6,094 nucleotides of DNA from an uncultured Clostridia bacterium (lineage in GTDB: Bacteria; Bacillota; Clostridia; TANB77; CAG-508): the NCBI GenBank assembly GCA_934155265.1, contig CAKPGU010000036.1, forward strand, positions 1 through 6,094, written 5' to 3'. The notes beneath the pieces are model-generated. The model had not been told where the DNA came from. It saw nothing but the letters and a program-made list of their open reading frames with translations, and searched no databases. A program made the translations under genes and the position numbers. The number at the start of each line of letters is the position of its first letter. The stretch's first letter is position 1. Shown piece by piece: positions 5,514 through 6,094 of the stretch.

Positions 5514-6094
5514 CTATATCCATTCTTTATATTTCTTTATATAAATTTTCTTTGCATAACTTGCTACAATACAATATAAGAATGTGACTCCAAATATCAT
5601 GAAAATATATTTTAATGCAATTGGTGCTAAGCCTATCGCAGTTCCTAGAGGCGTAAATGGTACTAAAATTCCTATTATAATTAACAGAATTGAAGATATA
5701 TAAACAGCCTTATGTGCATTACTTTGTATAAATGGTGTTTTTGCCGTTCTTATAATGTGCATTCCTATTAAATTTGATACTATACTGTAAGTGAACCATA
5801 TTGTTTGAAAGTGTGTAACATCTCTAACTGTGAAAACAAACCATAATAGTAAAAATACAACTATATCAAATAGTGAGCTTACAGGCCCCATAAAAAACAT
5901 AAACCTTTTTAAGCTTTTTATATTTAATTTTTTTGGCTTTCTAATCAATTCTTTATCTACATTGTCAAACGGAATTGTCATTTGTCCAAAATCATATAAT
6001 AATCCCTCTACTAATAATTGAATTGGTGTTTCAGGTAAAAATGGTAGTACAATGCTTGCAATAATTACTGAAACTACTTCCCCAAAGTTGAAGC
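5514..6094 (-). CDS. mgtA: MgtA-type Mg2+ P-type ATPase, C-terminal part
   Basis: The reading frame is open to the right edge and gives 192 complete codons of C-terminal sequence; the rest of the protein, including the phosphorylation and nucleotide-binding domains, lies outside. MgtA/MgtB enzymes bring Mg2+ into the cell using ATP. The family pattern is clear, from NFGEVVSVIIASIVLPFLP (fifth membrane helix) through TPIQLLVEGLLYDFGQ (sixth helix). The signature FDNVDKELIRKPKKLNIKSL leads into helix seven (FMFFMGPVSSLFDIVVFLL), then three more helices including TIWFTYSIVSNLIGMHIIRT. The protein ends naturally after a basic tail (AKKIYIKKYKEWI). The internal ATG at 5981 is not the start, because the family sequence continues upstream without interruption. 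No terminator is seen after the TAG. Which member (mgtA or mgtB) it is cannot be told from the C-terminus. Confidence 0.9.
   Translation of the reverse strand, partial: FNFGEVVSVIIASIVLPFLPETPIQLLVEGLLYDFGQMTIPFDNVDKELIRKPKKLNIKSLKRFMFFMGPVSSLFDIVVFLLLWFVFTVRDVTHFQTIWFTYSIVSNLIGMHIIRTAKTPFIQSNAHKAVYISSILLIIIGILVPFTPLGTAIGLAPIALKYIFMIFGVTFLYCIVASYAKKIYIKKYKEWI

Overview
This is a very AT-rich window in which every recognisable gene lies on the minus strand, so the reading order below runs from high to low coordinates. The AGGAG-type ribosome binding sites, the strong AT bias at third codon positions and the gene families point to a low-GC Bacillota, most likely a clostridial or gut-associated relative. 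A fusobacterium cannot be excluded from sequence alone. Tryptophan is TGG at all 22 Trp positions of the other recognised reading frames, so the standard code is assumed.

Right part (5336-6094): the C-terminal third of an MgtA-type Mg2+ P-type ATPase enters from the right edge and ends at 5514. A 178-base gap with two small hairpins and a good sigma-A promoter follows. That promoter serves a complete 412-residue glycoamylase-like (GH144-related, PF10091-type) protein at 4097-5335 that lacks a signal peptide.

Middle (about 1900-4096): an IS91-family rolling-circle element. It has a tyrosine recombinase, split by a frameshift into 3633-4016 and 3134-3664, and an overlapping, intact Y2/HUH transposase at 2026-3159. 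Its leader carries an 11-bp inverted repeat that could hide the ribosome binding site of the first gene in read-through transcripts. A predicted internal promoter would make transcripts lacking the inhibitory arm.

Gap 1687-2025: no gene. It contains a strongly structured segment (1754-1887) with a perfect 16-bp stem interleaved with a 10-bp stem, and a C-rich tract near the presumed IS end. A short motif here recurs, inverted and with small gaps, in the gap at 5438-5458.

Left part (1-1686): a closely spaced, operon-like row. It starts with an ASCH-domain protein whose C-terminal tail looks like the start of an unrelated Nudix family. Next come a Nudix hydrolase with a perfect Nudix box and a MazG-like pyrophosphohydrolase interrupted by one in-frame TGA where the family has Trp. 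A small three-helix membrane protein follows, and then an overlapping reading frame that runs off the left edge. The first three genes suggest nucleotide-pool sanitation or RNA/nucleotide metabolism. The MazG-like gene appears to be recently inactivated or recoded.
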